From DATFDN01 sp963756545 (GTDB lineage: Bacteria > Pseudomonadota > Alphaproteobacteria > Acetobacterales > Acetobacteraceae), in contig CAVWNY010000007.1 of assembly GCA_963756545.1 (NCBI GenBank), positions 245,235-309,234 on the forward strand: 64,000 nucleotides of DNA, given 5' to 3'. Of the stretch, positions 1 to 9,928 are shown one piece after another. Both the position numbers and the translations under genes were made by a program. The notes beneath the pieces were generated by a model. It had not been told where the DNA came from. It did not search any database and worked only from the letters and a program-made list of their open reading frames with translations. The stretch's first letter is position 1. Each line of letters starts with the position of its first letter.

Positions 1-78
1 AAGTGGGTGCTCGGCGTGGCGGAGAAGATCGGCGTCGGCGTCGCCGCCGGCGCGATCAAGACTGCGCTCGGCCTCTAG
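1..78 (+). CDS. C-terminal end of an unidentified protein (partial)
   Basis: The window opens inside a reading frame giving 25 residues that end at TAG (76-78). The visible tail is small and hydrophobic (Gly, Ala, Val and Ile with scattered Lys), ending in AIKTALGL. Too little remains to name a family. It stops 64 bases before the CTAG flanking the first insertion element, so the element did not cut this gene. Confidence 0.4.
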   Translation, partial: KWVLGVAEKIGVGVAAGAIKTALGL

Positions 79-145
79 AGTCCGAAGCTGGCCCGCAGCT
101 CGCGACCAAATCCGGATGGGAGTCTTTCTTGCTGGCGCGATCTAG

Positions 146-1073
146 GGCCTGTCGTCAATCCCGACCAGTTGCTTCCCAATTCGGCGCCGGCTCGGTGAGT
201 CCGGATTGCAACATTCGGCGGTAATCAGCATCACGTGACGAAATAGCCGATTCCGGCGCGGCGGGTTTCTCAATTCGTAGGCGGTCAGCTTTGGGGAGCT
301 GACCGATGCGCCGCTACGGACTTCGCGACGACCAGTGGGACCGGATCAAGGACCTGTTGCCGGGAAGCGAGGGGTGGGTCGGCGTGACCGCGGCGGACAA
401 CCGCCTGTTCGTTGAAGCGGTACTCTACCGCTACCGAGCCGGTATTCCCTGGCGCGATCTGCCGGATCGCTTCGGCGACTGGAAGAACACCCATCGGCGT
501 TTCAGCCGCTGGGCGAAATCCGGGGTCTGGAAACGGCTGTTTCAGCATCTCGCCGCCGATGCCGACAACGAATACGCGATGCTCGACAGCACCATTGTGC
601 GAGCCCATCAGCACAGTGCAGGCGCTAAAAAAAAGACGATGAGGACCAAGCCATCGGGCGCTCGCGGGGCGGATTGAGCACCAAGATTCATACCATGGTC
701 GATGCGCTCGGCAATCCGGTCGGTTTCCATCTGACCGGTGGCGAGGCGCACGACCTGGTGGGTGCCGACCGCCTGTTGCCGGATATGCAGGCCGAGGTGT
801 TGATCGCCGACAAGGCATTCGACGCCGACGAGCGGGTCATTGAGCCGCTGGCGGAAGCGGGCAAGACCGTCGTAATCCCGCCAAAGGCTAATCGCCGGGT
901 GCCCCGCAGAATTCGATCGCCATGTCTACAAGGAACGCCACCTGATCGAGAACTTCTTCGCGAAACTCAAGCAGTTCCGCGCCATCGCCACACGCTATGA
1001 TAAGACCGCGCGCAACTTCCTCGCTGCCGTCTACCTCGCCGCCAGCGCAATTTGGCTCAATTGACGACAGGCC
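146..1073 (+). mobile_element. IS5-family (IS427-like) insertion element, copy 1, 928 bp
   Basis: The ends are inverted: the left starts GGCCTGTCGTCAAT and the right ends ATTGACGACAGGCC. The element is flanked on both sides by CTAG (142-145 and 1074-1077), the target duplication usual for this group. It carries one transposase gene in two overlapping frames. Copy 1 is one base longer than the intact copy at 18235-19161 because of an extra A in the second frame. It sits head to tail with copy 2 and shares the middle CTAG. Confidence 0.93.
306..1064 (+). pseudogene. IS5-family transposase, copy 1, broken in the second frame
   Basis: The first frame (306-677, 123 aa) holds the DUF4096-like N-terminus and the first catalytic Asp (AMLDSTIVRAH). 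A run of eight A at about 627-634 is the expected -1 slippage site; shifting there joins it to a second frame reading GRSRGGLSTKIH, typical of IS5 transposases, with the second Asp in LIADKAFDAD. An extra A near 910, compared with the copy at 18244-19001, throws the second frame off. It ends at 1000 before the catalytic Glu (HLIENFFAKLK). This copy should not make active transposase. Confidence 0.9.
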
Positions 1074-1077
1074 CTAG

Positions 1078-2006
1078 GGCCTGTCGTCAATCCCGACCAG
1101 TTGCTTCCCAATTCGGCGCCGGCTCGGTGAGTCCGGATTGCAACATTCGGCGGTAATCAGCACCACGTGACGAAATAGCCGATTCCGGCGCGGCGGGTTT
1201 TTCAATTCGTAGGCGGTCAGCTTTGGGGAGCTGGCCGATGCGCCGCTACGGACTTCGCGACGACCAGTGGGACCGGATCAAGGACCTGTTGCCGGGAAGC
1301 GAGGGGTGGGTCGGCGTGACCGCGGCGGACAACCGCCTGTTCGTTGAAGCGGTACTCTACCGCTACCGAGCCGGTATTCCCTGGCGCGATCTGCCGGATC
1401 GCTTCGGCGACTGGAAGAACACCCATCGGCGTTTCAGCCGCTGGGCGAAATCCGGGGTCTGGAAACGGCTGTTTCAGCATCTCGCCGCCGATGCCGACAA
1501 CGAATACGCGATGCTCGACAGCACCATTGTGCGAGCCCATCAGCACAGTGCAGGCGCTAAAAAAAAGACGATGAGGACCAAGCCATCGGGCGCTCGCGGG
1601 GCGGATTGAGCACCAAGATTCATACCATGGTCGATGCGCTCGGCAATCCGGTCGGTTTCCATCTGACCGGTGGCGAGGCGCACGACCTGGTGGGTGCCGA
1701 CCGCCTGTTGCCGGATATGCAGGCCGACGTGTTGATCGCCGACAAGGCATTCGACGCCGACGAGCGGGTCATTGAGCCGCTGGCGGAAGCTGGCAAGACC
1801 GTGGTAATCCCGCTAAAGGGCTAATCGCCGGGTGCCCCGCAGAATTCGATCGCCATGTCTACAAGGAACGCCACCTGATCGGGAACTTCTTCGCGAAACT
1901 CAAGCAGTTCCGCGCCATCGCCACACGCTATGATAAGACCGCGCGCAACTTCCTCGCTGCCGTCTACCTCGCCGCCAGCGCAATTTGGCTCAATTGACGA
2001 CAGGCC
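1078..2006 (+). mobile_element. IS5-family (IS427-like) insertion element, copy 2, 929 bp
   Basis: It has the same terminal inverted repeats as copy 1 and the same orientation, and is flanked by CTAG at 1074-1077 (shared with copy 1) and 2007-2010. It is nearly identical to copy 1 but two bases longer than the intact copy. The extra bases lie in the second transposase frame. The tandem arrangement with one shared target site suggests insertion into the end of copy 1, or a tandem dimer. Confidence 0.93.
1238..1997 (+). pseudogene. IS5-family transposase, copy 2, broken in the second frame
   Basis: The first frame (1238-1609) is the same 123-residue protein as in copy 1. The A8 slippage run is present. 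The second frame ends early at 1824 because of an inserted G near 1816-1820. It also has the extra A after CCCCGCAG that copy 1 carries. The catalytic Glu is therefore out of frame. The two defects show that copy 2 descends from the copy 1 type and then decayed further. Confidence 0.88.
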
Positions 2007-2010
2007 CTAG

Positions 2011-2271
2011 CATAAAAATTTCAACTTGGGGTGAGCGTCAGCGGCGTCTGGTTCAGCGATGTCGCCGCCGACAAGCAGACCGGCTGCAATCGACCAACTC
2101 CGACGCGTGTTGCGTCTGCTTTAGCCAGCAAGCACCCCGAAACCGGATAGTCCACTTCCGACCCAGAGTCGGACCGATTTCGACCCAACTCGCTCGTTTT
2201 CGACCATTTGTATCTGACTGCAAGCGGACATCCGTCAAACCAATCAAGGCGGACAAAAAGGCGTTTCGTTT
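2011..2271. other. Intergenic stretch between IS copy 2 and the HEPN gene
   Basis: No supported gene. It is visibly less GC-rich than the flanks. It contains two GCGGACA-type motifs (about 2224 and 2249), a short sequence that recurs in several gaps of this window. Confidence 0.5.
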
Positions 2272-3750
2272 TCAGATCGGTGTCTCTGGTGTAGCATCGG
2301 AGGCGCCGGATGAGCGTTCGCCTTTGTCGCTATGCTCTGGCCCTGCCTCTGCTGCTCCGGCGGCCTTTCCTTTTTGGTTAGGCTCCTTCATGAAGGGCCG
2401 CATGTCGCCCAACGCATGATATCGGTCCGCAAGATAGGTGATGTCGATACCAAGGTCCCCAAGCGTGTGCAGGAGTAGCAGGCCAGTGATGGCCCGCACT
2501 TCTAGCGAGAAGCTCAGCACCTCGTCCTTGCCCATTTGAGGCGCGGCATGGAAAAGCTCTCCCCTTCTGTCTTGGATGTGACCAGCGAGTTCGGGTGCGA
2601 AGCAAAAGCCCTTGCTGTTTACGACCTCGATGGCCCGTGTGAGCAGGATTTTGAGACCCGGTGTCTTCTTGCTCTTGATAGTGACGTGCTTTTTGGGGAA
2701 CTCGCGGATCGCCTCCGAGGGAGACGCATCGATCCAGGCGAGGAAATCGTCCTTCGCTTGGATGTAGCTCTCCTCCTCACCTGATTTGTATCGACCCTGC
2801 ACGTAGCTATCGAGGACGGGCATCGTAACCGCAAACCGGTCGTTGAGGTTGCGGGAGAAGAACCTACTGAATTCGACCGCGTGGATCCGGTCAAGGATGT
2901 CATTCTCTTGAGCGGGGAAACGTTCGAGAATGGAGGGGAGCTCCGCACCGGCAATCCCGTTCAGGTGCACGCAGTTTAAGGGGTGAGGTGCTTCACCTCC
3001 GCTACAGTCGACGTTGCCGATTTCTAGTGTCCCGTCGTAATTCCACTCGATGTCTCCTGCTTTGAGTTTGTTGGCGATCCAGGTTGTGAAGACAGGGTAG
3101 GGCCCCCTGAAGCCGACAAGGAAGCCGAATAGCCTCTCCAGGCCGAAGGCTAAACTCATGACCTCATTAATAGATTTGGGCTTTTCGAACTCGACCTTGA
3201 AGACTGTCGCCGAGTGCAAGGAACTGGAGCGAAGCTTAGAGGCCAGTCGCGCGGTCCGGGTGACCGTTACCTGGCCGAACGATCTGACGGTGAACGTATT
3301 GGTCACGCTGGGTTTGATATCGACCGTCGGCGTTCGGGTCTTGCGATTGAAGTTATGGTCGAAGGTCGGCTTACCGTACCAAGCGTCAAGAGCCTCCGAC
3401 TCGAAAGCAAAGCCCAGGAACTTTTGTTCGTCCCCATCCTCAGCAGGTATGTCCGAAAGCAAGGCCTGGAATTCACCTGTGATGATCGTGCGCTGGGACT
3501 TGTTCTTGACGTCCAGCCTGCCTGGATCGATGCGCTCGATGATGGGCCGGATCAATGTACAGGGCTTCTGGTGGTCAAGCAGCCCAATCACGTTGTTGGC
3601 GTCTTGGAACGGCTCCTGGCGGTACAAGTCCGCGTGGTCGACGGGCCTGACTAGCTCGAAGAGCCAGGAGGACTTGGCTGCCACGTCCCGAGTGATTTGC
3701 CCTACCCAAGGCTCCTTCAAGCCGTCCGGGTCCGGGATTATGATCCACAT
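2272..3750 (-). CDS. ApeA-like HEPN-domain anti-phage protein
   Basis: A 492-residue protein if started at the ATG at 3750, which has GGAG eight bases upstream; the frame is open upstream to 4056, so the start is not certain. The middle has the beta-rich layout of ApeA N-terminal domains, with a FESEALDAWYG stretch. Near residue 395-401 lies RRGELFH, matching the R-x(4-6)-H signature of HEPN ribonucleases. The C-terminal 40 residues are low-complexity and charged. ApeA proteins are known abortive-infection RNases; activity here is inference. The gene is less GC-rich than its neighbours and lies beside two IS copies, both signs of transfer. Another HEPN family is possible. Confidence 0.6.
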   Translation of the reverse strand: MWIIIPDPDGLKEPWVGQITRDVAAKSSWLFELVRPVDHADLYRQEPFQDANNVIGLLDHQKPCTLIRPIIERIDPGRLDVKNKSQRTIITGEFQALLSDIPAEDGDEQKFLGFAFESEALDAWYGKPTFDHNFNRKTRTPTVDIKPSVTNTFTVRSFGQVTVTRTARLASKLRSSSLHSATVFKVEFEKPKSINEVMSLAFGLERLFGFLVGFRGPYPVFTTWIANKLKAGDIEWNYDGTLEIGNVDCSGGEAPHPLNCVHLNGIAGAELPSILERFPAQENDILDRIHAVEFSRFFSRNLNDRFAVTMPVLDSYVQGRYKSGEEESYIQAKDDFLAWIDASPSEAIREFPKKHVTIKSKKTPGLKILLTRAIEVVNSKGFCFAPELAGHIQDRRGELFHAAPQMGKDEVLSFSLEVRAITGLLLLHTLGDLGIDITYLADRYHALGDMRPFMKEPNQKGKAAGAAEAGPEHSDKGERSSGASDATPETPI

Positions 3751-4342
3751 CGTGTTCTCCAAAGGCAAGGCGCCTCTCCCCACGAGATAGTTGCTGCAGA
3801 AAAGCTGAAGCAGGTCCCTGCCATTTACGGCGTTCGCTGAAAGTCTGCTTTGCTGATCGTTCACCCAGTAGCGGACTGTTTTAAAGCCACCCAATTCCGC
3901 TGTAAGCGTCTCCCTCGCTCGTCCGCTTAGGGCGAGGCCGACTAGGATCGTTGACCGACCGACATGGGCGCGGAGCGGACATATCAATCGTACGCGCGAC
4001 GGACTTCTTCTTTGGGTCAGCTGCGGGCGGCCGCGACCGGCGGCCCAAACGTCCACGTTCCACCAGGGCCATGGGAAAACGCAATCACCATCGCCGCGTG
4101 CGTAATCCTCTTCATGCCCGCCCCCGCGCGGCGTTCCGGAGGGGAATCATCGCGACCTTTCGGCAGTTGTTCGTTGTCTATTAGGTACGACGTTTCCACA
4201 CGACCTGCACCCGATGCGGCCATCGGGGGCTTCGTCCGGGGATCGGCGCGGGCGACGATCTGAAGGCTGCCACGCCCGGGCGGGCACCATGAGTGGTAAG
4301 CAGATCCTGCACAGCGACACACTCGCGTGCGACAGAGCCGTT
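3751..4342. other. Non-coding or upstream region between the HEPN gene and the MgtC-like gene
   Basis: No gene I can support. The HEPN frame remains open to 4056, so a longer protein is possible. A palindromic 23-base element at 4208-4230 recurs exactly at 63339-63361. Confidence 0.4.
4208..4230. repeat. 23-base palindromic repeat, copy 1 (partner at 63339)
   Basis: The core CCCGATG-CGGC-CATCGGG forms a 7-bp stem with a 4-base loop. An identical 23-base copy lies at 63339-63361 in the same orientation, and similarity extends a few bases downstream (TCGT-CGGG). It looks like a REP-type intergenic hairpin; no function can be assigned. Confidence 0.6.
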
Positions 4343-4807
4343 TCACTCCAAATCAATTTTTGGCTTGGGCTCCTGCTTCTCTTCCCGCACGGGATCCGGA
4401 AAGCTGTCTGCAGCGAACATGATGACGGCTGTGGCAACCCCGATCGTCACTCCCAGCAGCCAATAGGACGTGCCGATCGCCAGCCCGGCCGCCCCGGTGA
4501 TCCAGATCGCGGCCGCCGCTTTGATGCCTTTGACATCGAACCCACTCTTGAAAATGACAGCGCCGCCCAGAAAGCCGATGCCCGACAGGAATCCTTGGAG
4601 CGTGCGACTGACCGAGCTGGCGTCGGTTGCCATGAGCCTTTCCGCTAACAACATGTAGGTTGCGCTACCCATCCCAACCATTATCATGCCGGCAATGCCG
4701 ATCGGCTTGTGGTGCGCTCGGCGCTCGAACCCTATAAGGCCGCCGAGGACGCCCGCGGCACCGAGCTTCGCCCCCAACTCCAGGATTGCCATTGATTCGC
4801 GGGTCAT
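4343..4807 (-). CDS. MgtC/SapB-family membrane protein
   Basis: 154 residues with four or five hydrophobic segments. The N-terminal region contains GLIGFERRAHHKPIGIAGM, the conserved MgtC/SapB signature (GxxIGxER plus a following Gly-rich helix), then FLSGIGFLGGAVIFK, the second family signature. The length fits the short MgtC forms without the C-terminal ACT-like domain. Members sit in the inner membrane and are tied to Mg2+ limitation, acid tolerance and control of ATP synthase; the role here is unknown. No partner gene is adjacent. An alternative start is the second Met at 4792. Confidence 0.85.
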   Translation of the reverse strand: MTRESMAILELGAKLGAAGVLGGLIGFERRAHHKPIGIAGMIMVGMGSATYMLLAERLMATDASSVSRTLQGFLSGIGFLGGAVIFKSGFDVKGIKAAAAIWITGAAGLAIGTSYWLLGVTIGVATAVIMFAADSFPDPVREEKQEPKPKIDLE

Positions 4808-5105
4808 GTCAGATCTTTAGGATGGCTGAACAGCGCAAAGACGGAGGACACCTCTCCGCCGACACCATGGGGGAGAGCGCGATTGCAGACGCTGCCGTTC
4901 CGCTGCAAATCATAGTTCGAACCCCCCGCGGCAGCGCTGTAACTCGAGAGTATACCGACCCGACGAGTGTTTATAGGCAATTCCACCCGCCGAAGACTGA
5001 CTCTCCCCGTATTTAGGGGATCCGGATTTCAAGCGTGCCGCGGCGTGGGAGTGGCCGATAGGTGGTAAAGGTCTGCACGCGCCACGGCTGGTCGGCCCTG
5101 AACGC
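4808..5105. other. Intergenic region upstream of the uvdE pseudogene
   Basis: Divergent spacer between the MgtC-like gene and the UV-endonuclease pseudogene. No gene is supported, and no clear promoter could be picked. Confidence 0.4.
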
Positions 5106-6172
5106 ATGAGCACTGCCCCGCTGCGGCTCGGCTTTCCCGTCAAGGTGATGGGTCGGACCGACCTTAAAAGCAACGACACCAGGCGGTGGCAGCAGAACCC
5201 GCATCTGAAGACGTCGCTGGAATCCATCAACGCCATTCTGGATTACCTGGCAAAGCGGCGTATCAACATGTACCGCATGTCATCGGACCTCGCGCCCTAC
5301 GCGACGCATCCGGACCTGCCGCAGTTCCATGGCATGGTGGCCGAAAGCGATGCCGAGCTGCGGGCCATCGGGAAGAAGGCGCGGACGTTGGATGTTCGGC
5401 TGTCGTTCCATCCCTCGCAATACGTGTTGCTCAACAGCCCTGATCCGGCGCTGACGAAGACGAGCATCTGGGACCTGTCCTCCCAGGCGGAGATGCTGGA
5501 CCGGATGGAGCTGGGGCCGGAAGCGGTGATGGTGACTCATGTCGGCGGGGCATATGGCGACGTGGAGGGATCGCGCGCGCGCTGGGCCGAGACCTGGCCG
5601 ACGCTGCCGGAGCACGTGAAGCGACGCCTGATGCTGGAACACGACGATATCCGCTTTTCCGCCGCGGACGTGCTGTGGGTGCATGAACAGACGGGTGTGC
5701 GGCTGATCTTCGACTACCAGCACCACTGATGCCTGAACCCGCAACAACTGGACACGATCGACGTGCTGCGCCGCATCCTGGCGACCTGGCCGGAGGGGGT
5801 ACGCCGAAGATCCACTTCTCGTCGCCGCGGACGGAACTGCGGGAGATGGTGAAGGTGGACCGGAAGACAAAGAAGAAGGTAAAGACACTGCGGCCGCCGA
5901 TCTGGACTGGGCATGCCGACTTCACCAACCCGTTCGAGTTCGCGCGGTTCATGCGGGATGCGGCAGGGTTGGAGTTCGACATCATGCTGGAAGGCAAGTC
6001 GAAGGATATTTCATTGTTGAAGCTGCGACCGGACTTGCTGCGCTATGCGCCGGACATCGCAGCGCGGTTCGGGGTGTTTCCGGCAGAAGCGGCGGCGTCG
6101 GAAGCTGAGGAAGCTGCGTTGGAAGCGGATCATCATCCCGCGAACGACCCGGATGTGGATGAAGGGAGCTAA
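5106..6172 (+). pseudogene. uvsE: UV damage endonuclease UvdE/UvsE, disrupted
   Basis: The N-terminal 207 residues match UVDE closely: RLGFPVKVMG, LKSNDTRRW, MYRMSSDLAPYATHPDLP, LSFHPSQYV, and VTHVGGAYGD followed by the metal-binding LEHDDIRF. At the conserved DYQHHW the Trp codon is TGA (5727-5729). About 75 bases later one base is missing, and PKIHFSSPRTE continues in another frame to 6172. So there are two separate lesions in an otherwise full-length gene. UVDE nicks DNA 5' of UV photoproducts. Without suppression or error correction this protein would be truncated before its C-terminal metal ligands. Confidence 0.9.
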
Positions 6173-6178
6173 GCGGAA

Positions 6179-6560
6179 ACGGCAGTGTCCGCTTCAGGGA
6201 TGCCGCCCAACTCCGTCGGCGACCGCGAAGGGCGCAAACCTGACATTCGAGAGGTCGGGCGTACGACTGCTCCCCACCAAGAGCGGAGCGTGAGCCGCAA
6301 CACCACAAATTTGATTTTCATCACCTACGCGATGCACCGACGCGAGGGGAGCGAATTCACCGACGCGGATTTCATCCAGATGCTCGGCGCCTTCGGGCCG
6401 AACGGCTGAGGCCGAACATGGGCGTCATCACTCTGCAGAGCTCTCCTTTAGTAGCGCCCGCCGTTGCTCCGACCATGCGATCGGAAACGGATTCATCAGC
6501 CGGGGCAGCGCCAAGTCGGCGGGCGGCCGGCCATCCAGGAGTGCCTCGGCCGGGAGCGGC
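6179..6560. repeat. Imperfect ~370-bp direct repeat (partner at 10201-10560), with the 3' end of a recombinase-accessory gene
   Basis: The two stretches align along their length: both carry CGCAAACCTGACATTCGAG, a CATCCAGATGCTCGGCG block, and CTCCGACCATGCGATCGGAA. The last ~140 bases are the minus-strand 3' end of the HTH protein gene that is intact at 10436-10840 (the LDGRQP and LPQLMNP part). This copy is a decayed remnant with no open frame. Confidence 0.7.
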
Positions 6561-6878
6561 CTGACAGCTTCAGGCCTGCCTCGTGCGAGAGGCGACGCTG
6601 GCCTGCCGCGCGCATCGGCTGCTGTCGACCCAAAGCTCGGCCATAGCCCGGCCCATCAGGCGATCTTGGAACTGGACCTTCAGCACCTAACTCCGGCAGT
6701 TCGCACGCATATCGGCCACGCCACCTTTGAGGCGACTATATCATAAGCGGACATCGGCTCCGCGAGGCCGTCTTGGCGGCCATCTACCGATCGCACTTCG
6801 CACGGCTGTTTCTGAGCGCGAAGCTGCTGCCCGTGCATTCCCCCTAGTCTGCAATCCTTCCGCCGCCGGCCCAGGAAA
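6561..6878. other. Gene-free stretch
   Basis: Nothing recognisable between the repeat and the FAD oxidase gene except a GCGGACATCGG motif near 6747. Confidence 0.4.
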
Positions 6879-8261
6879 TTATCCCGTTGGATCGATATTC
6901 TGGTTCACGCGGAACAAATTGCCCGGATCGTACTTGCGCTTCACCGCGACCATCCGGAGATAGTTCGCACCGTAGCTTGCCTTAACCCGCCCTTCGCCCT
7001 CGTCGTCCGACATGAAGTTCACGTAGCCGCCGCTTAGGTTATAAGGGTGGATCCCTTCCCAGTAAGCTCTGGCCCAGCTTTGCAAGGCGCCAGCATTAGC
7101 TGGATCCGGATCGATCGCAGCGATCACCATGGACCAAGTTGCGTCGCGTGCACCCCACGGCGTGTCGTCCGACTTGACCGCATGCACCGCCTTGTCAATT
7201 GGATAAAGGTGCATCAGCGACAGTTCAGTCGGCGCTTTGGCGGCATGCCGTAGGTGCTCCTCGATCGCGGCGTCCGTCAGCTCTTTCACGAAGTCACCCT
7301 TCCAGTACCGCTGGAGTCCCGTCGGCAGCAGCGGATCGAACAACGCCTGCAGCGCCGGGAACGGCATCTGGCTCATCCAGTCGAGGAGGGGCTTCGGAAG
7401 GTCGGCGCGCACCGGGCGCATCGCCGCCTCGCCTTCTTCCTGGGAACCGACATAGCAGGAAATCAGAGCGCAGATGCGTCGTCCCCAGATCGCCCGTGGG
7501 AAGGGATCGGTGGATGGAACGGTCTTCAGGCCGATAACTATGCCCAGTTCCGATGGTGCCTTTGGCAGGAATTCGCGGTACCAGCGCATGATCTCGCGCG
7601 CCTGCGACTGATCCCAGAAGATCGGTCCGGCGTAGACAGTGCTGACGGGATGCGCGCGATACACAAAGCGGGTGACGACGCCAAAATTGCCCCCACCTCC
7701 ACGCAGGCCCCAGAACAGGTCTTCGTTCTGCGTCGCATTGGCGGTGAGGAAGCTGCCGTCGGCGAGCACGACATCGGCCTCGACAAGGTTGTCGATTGTC
7801 AGGCCGTACTTGCGCGTCAGGTAGCCCGAGCCGCCACCAAGCGTCAGACCGCCGACGCCGGTGGTCGATACGATGCCGGCCGGCACAGCAAGGCCGAAGG
7901 CATGGGTGGCGTGATCCATGTCGCCCTGGGTGCAACCGGGACCGACATGCACGAGGTGGTTTACCGGATCGACCTGCACGCTCTTCATCAACGAGAGGTC
8001 GATGACGATGCCATCGTCGCAACTGCCGAGCCCGGGTCCATTGTGGCCCCCGCCCCGCACTGCGAGCAGAAGGCGATTTTCGCGAGCGAACCGCACCGCG
8101 GTCATGACGTCAGCCACGTCGACACAGCGGGCGATCATCAATGGCCGCTTATTGATCATGCCGTTGTACAGCTTGCGTGCATCCGCGTACTCTGGGTGAT
8201 TCCTTTGAATCAAGAGACCGCGCAGATCCTGCGTCAGTGTTTCTGCTCCTGGGCCGCTCAT
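6879..8261 (-). CDS. FAD-binding oxidoreductase, berberine bridge enzyme type
   Basis: 460 residues from the ATG at 8261, chosen because GGAGG lies five bases upstream; an in-frame ATG at 8294 lacks this. The N-terminal half is a PCMH/VAO-type FAD-binding domain. It has RGGGHN (His is the usual covalent flavin site), a TTGVGGLTLGGGSGYLTRKYG block and LFWGLRGGGGNFGVVT. The C-terminus ends with the BBE domain signature YDPGNLFRVNQNI. These enzymes oxidise alcohols, sugars or alkaloid-like substrates with O2; the substrate is unknown. It is divergently placed to a regulator gene starting at 8400, which may once have controlled it. Confidence 0.88.
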   Translation of the reverse strand: MSGPGAETLTQDLRGLLIQRNHPEYADARKLYNGMINKRPLMIARCVDVADVMTAVRFARENRLLLAVRGGGHNGPGLGSCDDGIVIDLSLMKSVQVDPVNHLVHVGPGCTQGDMDHATHAFGLAVPAGIVSTTGVGGLTLGGGSGYLTRKYGLTIDNLVEADVVLADGSFLTANATQNEDLFWGLRGGGGNFGVVTRFVYRAHPVSTVYAGPIFWDQSQAREIMRWYREFLPKAPSELGIVIGLKTVPSTDPFPRAIWGRRICALISCYVGSQEEGEAAMRPVRADLPKPLLDWMSQMPFPALQALFDPLLPTGLQRYWKGDFVKELTDAAIEEHLRHAAKAPTELSLMHLYPIDKAVHAVKSDDTPWGARDATWSMVIAAIDPDPANAGALQSWARAYWEGIHPYNLSGGYVNFMSDDEGEGRVKASYGANYLRMVAVKRKYDPGNLFRVNQNIDPTG

Positions 8262-8330
8262 GGCATCCTCCGAGTTGGTTCGGAAGTGAAGCACGGCCCG
8301 GCTTTGGCGAACCCGAAACTCCGGCGAAAT

Positions 8331-8360
8331 TTGGACGAAATTCCGACTAACGGATATACT
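8331..8360 (+). promoter_or_regulatory. Candidate sigma70-type promoter for the divergent regulator
   Basis: TTGGAC (8331-8336) and TATACT (8355-8360) are separated by 18 bases, about 40 bases before the ATG at 8400. It lies in the 138-bp divergent spacer. Pattern match only. Confidence 0.45.
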
Positions 8361-8399
8361 GGCCCGCGTCTGAGCGTGCGGGAGCGGAGACGGCGGAGC

Positions 8400-9928
8400 A
8401 TGTCACTTCCGGCTGGACGGGTGGTTTACCGGTTCGGTGCCTTGGTCCTGGACCCGGGGAGCGAGGCGCTACGGACGGCCAGCTCCTGACGCGCGAGACG
8501 ATCATGGAGGCACTCTGGCCAAACATCTTTGTCACCGACGACAATATTACCCAATGCGTCCGTGACGTCCGCCGAGCCCTCGGCCATCAGTCGCACCGTA
8601 TGCTTCGGACTGTTCGGCGCCGAGGCTACATCTTTGAAGCGGCAGCCGTCCGGCGAGACTTTGCTCCCACCGGCGACGTGGCAGCGTATGTGCCAGACTC
8701 GGCAGTCGCGATTCGCGCGAGGACCGAGAGGCCGGTTCGACTATCGGTCCTCGTATTGCAGTTGCGGAACCATGAGGGCTCTGACGCATATGAGCGTCTT
8801 GCCGAAAGCCTCACCGACCGCATCGTCACCGACCTCGCCAGTTATCTGAACAACCTGACCGCCGGGGAGGCGCAGGTCTTGTTCCATGACGATCGGCTGG
8901 CACATTGGCGAACCACTCCGCGCGACTGCCAAGGGGAGTATCTGCTGCGAGGCAGCGTGGAGGGGAGGCCTCGGATGAGCCTGAGCCTGCAATTGATCGA
9001 CTCTGCGAGGGGAGTTTGCATTTGGACGGAACGACGTGAGCTGGATGGCCGGCGCGGCCTGGTCGCCCAGTTGGTGCATGCGATCTCCATCGCGCTTGTC
9101 AGGGACGTCGGGCGTCGCATCGAAGCTCTACCGACACAGGGTTTGACGCTGCGCGATGTGCTGATGCAGGGCCACGCATGGCTGCTTCGTCCAACCTCTC
9201 CCTTCAACGGGCGCCGGGCGCTCTCCTGCTTCGAGCAAGCCCTTGCCATGGATCCGGATTCGATGGGGGCCAGGCTTGGCATCGCCAGTGCGTTGGTCAG
9301 CAGCCTTACGGCTGGCTGGAGCCAGAAGATCGCAGAGGATGAGGCACGCGCCGAGGCTATGTTGCTGGACATCTTTGAGGTTGGCACAGATATGGCGCGT
9401 GCCCATGCCGTCAACGGAACCCTCCGGCGTTTGCAGGGCCGTTCCGAAGCGTCCCGCGTCGAGCTGGAGATAGCAACGAACCTGGCGCCGAATTATGCCA
9501 TGGCGTCAAGTCAGCTCGGCATGACGCTCGTCTATTGCGGGCAACCGGAAGCAGCGCTTCCTTATTTTGAGAAAGCCGTCCGAACGGCGCCGCATGATCC
9601 GCAGGCGCCGCTCCTGCTCAGCAATCTTGGAATGTGCCTTGTGATGCTTGCCGATCTGGACACCGCCGTAGACCGGCTCCGACAGGCCGCCGCGGGCAAC
9701 CCGCAGCACTCTGCGCCTCCCCTGCTATTGGCTGCGGCACTGGGACTAAGGTCCAAATCGGCCGAGGCCAGAGTTGCCGCCCGCCGGGCCGTCGAACTTT
9801 GTCCGACGCTTGGGACACTGTCCAGCCTGCGCGATTGGGTGAAGAGGCAGGCTGGGCCGGCTTTCATGCCTATCTACGAGCATACGGTCGAACGCGGACT
9901 GCAGCAGGCTGGCATGACCGAGGATTGA
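8400..9928 (+). pseudogene. Winged-helix / TPR transcriptional regulator, internally deleted and frameshifted
   Basis: The start MSLPAGRVVYRFGALVLDPG is the beginning of an OmpR/CadC-like winged helix and ends in a stop at 8489. The rest of the domain, from GQLLTRETIMEALWPN, is in another frame and continues as one 474-residue frame (8504-9928). Between the two parts the usual middle of the winged helix (roughly 25-35 residues) is missing, so this is a deletion plus a frame change. The remainder has a TolB-like middle (RPVRLSVLVLQL) and several TPR units (ALPYFEKAVRTAPHDPQ). It resembles CadC-type regulators fused to TPRs but lacks a transmembrane segment. The DNA-binding domain should be non-functional. 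Confidence 0.75.

Noticed and set aside
7254..8489. 411-codon plus-strand frame opposite the FAD oxidase
   Set aside because: Mostly antisense to the oxidase; only its last 30 codons (from 8400) match the start of the regulator and are annotated as such.
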